Source: Clavelina lepadiformis (Eukaryota > Chordata > Ascidiacea > Aplousobranchia > Clavelinidae). Taken from it: DNA of 64,000 bases. Below, in pieces: positions 61,372-64,000 of this stretch. The stretch is taken from contig NC_135240.1 of NCBI RefSeq assembly GCF_947623445.1, forward strand, positions 20,522,001 through 20,586,000, in the 5' to 3' direction. Made by a program: the position numbers and the translations under genes. Below the pieces are notes generated by a model. It had not been told where the DNA came from. It did no database searches and was given only the letters and a program-made list of their open reading frames with translations. The number at the start of each line of letters is the position of its first letter. The stretch's first letter is position 1.

Positions 61372-62040
61372 ATGGAATCTTCAAAGAAGCTGGCCCAAAT
61401 ACGATCGGACATCTGCTTCTTAATTCAACATAAGAAACTTGACGTCATTTCGAAAGGACTTAAAATCAAGAATCCTTTACAATCTACACATCACACTAAA
61501 CAATCTGATAACCTTTGTCGAAAGCTTTATATTAAACTAAGAAGCCATTTGCTCAGCACCATGTGATACAAAACAAAAGGTAACAGTTAAGAAACTTACG
61601 GAATAAACAATTTAACTGACCCCAGAAACTCAAGCTTTTCGGGAAACTGCTACTAAACTTTATGAAAAGAAATATAGGGCGCTTAAAAAAGAAAAACAAA
61701 CTCTCAAAAACAAAGTCTCTGACTGCTTTGAGAGACGACTCTCCTGATGAGATGAAGACTATCAACTCCAATAGCGCTGCCATAAAAAAAGTTGTTAATT
61801 TATCTACTTTAAACCTCAGTTTGACCGAACTATCAGCTCTATTCAAGGGTCTAAGTTTCTGGCAAGCTAAAAAGGTCAATGAAGTAGGATTCTGTGTTGA
61901 TTTGGAAACTTTCTTCTGACGACTAACACTCAAGGAATTCTTCGTTGATAAAGAAACACCTGATGACACATCTTCCTCTTCGGCAAGTCTAAATCTTAAC
62001 AAACAATCCAGTACTTTCAACTCTCCTGAACAACACAGCC
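61372..62040 (+). pseudogene. Penelope-like retroelement, N-terminal reverse transcriptase remnant
   Basis: Three plus-strand frames join in order. The first (61372-61566) has RSDICFLIQHKKLDVISKGL then KIKNPLQ. Another has LTPETQAFRETATKLYEKKY. The third (61662 onward) has NLSLTELSALFKGLSF and DLETFF. An in-frame TGA then separates it from RLTLKEFF. The 'F..K....P+GL' and 'LS..E...L.KGL.F ... F.R+L+L' blocks are typical of the region before the reverse transcriptase core in Penelope-like elements. At least two frameshifts and one stop break it, and the catalytic core is absent. Confidence 0.6.
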
Positions 62041-62051
62041 CATACCAAGAT

Positions 62052-62108
62052 TAATAAATAGAATGTTTTGAATGTATTGAATGTATGTAGAATAGAATGT
62101 ATTGAATG
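62052..62108. repeat. imperfect minisatellite
   Basis: Words of the type TAGAATG(T/A)ATTGAATG recur about four times with variation. It directly follows the retroelement remnant and may be its decayed tail or simple slippage DNA. Confidence 0.6.
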
Positions 62109-62151
62109 GAAGCGGGCGTATTTAGAAATTAACAAAAAGATACATAATATC

Positions 62152-62362
62152 CAATGTTCCCACTAATTTTTCACGATTCTGAGCAAACACACTAACTCCC
62201 TGAGCAGTCTCTTGGACCACTGTGAGCAACATCAGACGTGCGCACTGTGGCCATTATTATGCGTTTAATTTATTTTCAATTCAGGTTGGATTTTTTTCTT
62301 GTGCGCGGAGACCATGTCAGCAGTGTACATTTGCGCACGCGCGAAGCTTAGAGGGAACATTG
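62152..62362. mobile_element. 211-bp hAT-type MITE with perfect target duplication
   Basis: The termini CAATGTTCCCACTAA and TTAGAGGGAACATTG are 15-bp inverted repeats with one mismatch. Perfect 8-bp duplications of ATAATATC flank it (62144-62151 and 62363-62370). The interior is GC-richer (GTGCGCACTGTGG, GCGCACGCGCG). There is no coding sequence. The CAATGTTCCC termini recall hAT MITEs found widely in animal genomes. Confidence 0.9.
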
Positions 62363-62370
62363 ATAATATC

Positions 62371-64000
62371 CCATCTGATTTTTTACGCCAAACGGTCAGC
62401 CTTTAAGAAATTGAAATCCAACTGTAATGCAGTGCGCAAACCGCAAGCCTGCAAATGAAGAAGGAGCTGTAGTTATACTCAATTGAGATGATTGCATTAA
62501 AGACCTTATATCTTAAGATAAACTTGTTAATGATCCACTGACGTTTCCAAAAAAGTACTGAAAACATTTCTTCGTAGTTTACAAAGCACAGCCGTTACAC
62601 CTGGTCACTTGGATTTGAATATAGGCTACCCAGTAGTGTATACTGTATAGTGACCAGTGCACTTTGACATTATGGTTGTGCACTTCCAAACCAAAGCTTG
62701 AACTCGTTTTAGACAAATCTATTGTGTGATTTGATTTCACTCAACATTGTTATCGCTATTAGGCCCTATCTTCATTTGTAAATCTATGTTTCTTAAATAT
62801 ATTTACTCGCCAATACTCCTGCATAACGCCGTATTATCCATATCCATACCGGTATTCTTGTAACCCGCAGTCCTATTCACCTCACTCCCGCGAAGCCTCC
62901 TTATCTTTAACTGCTGATTTTTCCTTATACAGTACTTCCATCTGATCGTTTCTTTTTGCAAGTTCATTCGTGGTTGCCACCACAAGCTTTGCATGACGTC
63001 AGAAAAACACAAAAATGTTGAAAATAGTAGTTTTGGCAGGTTTCCATTTGACCAATCCAAAAAGATTTAAACACTTAAATCTGTGTTTAAATCTCTTTGA
63101 TTAACGCAATACAACCAAAACCTGCTCATTGTATGTTAAGCTGTCAATATTTCATCGGAAAAAATCGTATGCTCAAAGCTATTTTTTAGGGTTTCTTGTC
63201 ATCTTAATTTAATGTTATAAGTTATAACACAGCAACCTAAACCAAACCTTCCTTCCTAAATCCTCCTTCTAATTTAAATTTAACTTCAATTAAACCCTAA
63301 ATAGCTTAAATCGACTATTGCAAGCCCATTCTCTAAACCTAACCGTCTATAGATAGACTCTATCTTTAACTATCTGCTTCGTGATCTACTTACGGTGAAA
63401 TAATCACGCTGTTTATTTAAACAAGCCGAAATAATGATGGCATTTTGTAATGAACAATTTTGAAAAACCTTACACAACAAGTTTGTAGCCCTGTTTAATA
63501 TTCTGCTGACTCTTGTATGTGTTTTGCAAAAATCAGTCAAGTGTTTCGAACTCCCATAAAACATAAGCACTAAATGTTAATTAATAAGTTAATGGCGAAA
63601 TATAAACAATACAATACAATAAGTAGCTATGTAGCTTGTATTGGGTAGTAACTACATTCATGATATAACGAGCTCTGTAATTTCTTTTCAACAATCAACA
63701 TCTGTCTTAGACAAAATAAACAACTCTACTGCACCTCAACAACTACATATGCGATTTATTTTAGGAATTGAAACAAGAAAATGCAACGAACAAAAAGAAA
63801 TAAAGATGCAAAACACCTGTGGGTGGCCACAAGGAATTGAGTTCGGAGGGGCTCTGTCAGCCCTTATTTCTTACAGATGGCGTTTAAAACATCTTCTTCT
63901 TGTGTTTGAGACGGCAAATAACACGTATTTCCGTCCAGTATCAACAGCCATTGGAATATCTATTTTTGGGGAACGCTGTTAGCCTTCTTTGGTCCACATA
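62371..64000. other. right-end region, no recognised gene
   Basis: An open frame at 63641-63982 (about 113 codons without a clear ATG context) contains CGWPQGIEFGGALSALISYR but matches no family I know. An acceptor-like TTTATTTTAG at about 63767 precedes part of it, so it could be an exon of a gene running out of the window or a retroelement fragment. The rest is AT-rich with no exon chain. Confidence 0.4.

Noticed and set aside
1-64000. CRISPR array, bacterial-type defence operon or viral insertion
   Set aside because: No regularly spaced repeats, no operon-like reading frames and no viral protein similarity were seen; the window is intron-rich animal DNA.

Overview
The window reads as a metazoan nuclear genome segment. 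It is AT-rich, every protein gene is split by GT-AG introns, and the gene set (FKBP6, C2orf81, NRBF2, SNX17, ARID2, a FIGLA-like bHLH factor, SLC34) points to a deuterostome. Gene spacing of about one per 8-9 kb, introns mostly from under 100 bp to about 3 kb, and small DNA transposons inside introns suggest a tunicate, probably an ascidian. The species cannot be fixed from sequence alone.

Layout. ARID2 (+, 173-13966) is an 18-exon BAF-complex (PBAF) subunit gene. It converges on a six-exon FIGLA-like bHLH gene (-, 15917-18792). SNX17 (-, 21483-25788) has 15 exons. A gene-poor stretch (25789-32301) follows, with a broken piggyBac transposase and a GGTACC-rich hAT-like element. The sodium/phosphate cotransporter SLC34 (+, 32302-37330, nine exons) converges on FKBP6 (-, 38428-44648, ten exons). 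The first FKBP6 intron carries a piggyBac element nested inside a pogo/Tigger-like element. C2orf81 (+, 49117-55266, ten exons) has a last intron filled with repeats and converges on NRBF2 (-, 56917-61098, seven exons). The right end holds a broken Penelope-like reverse transcriptase remnant and a 211-bp MITE.

Exon models were built by hand. Each chosen junction uses GT/AG, and reading phase was checked by adding exon lengths, so all seven models are open from ATG to stop. The genes form no pathway cluster; they are ordinary neighbours covering chromatin, endosomal recycling, phosphate transport, meiosis/chaperone and autophagy. Most of the unusual material is mobile DNA: several short elements have perfect 8-bp target duplications, there is a nested insertion with a recoverable empty site, a 1-kb foldback element, and a duplicated splice-acceptor segment in C2orf81. 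I found no CRISPR array, operon-type defence system or other clearly new molecular system.
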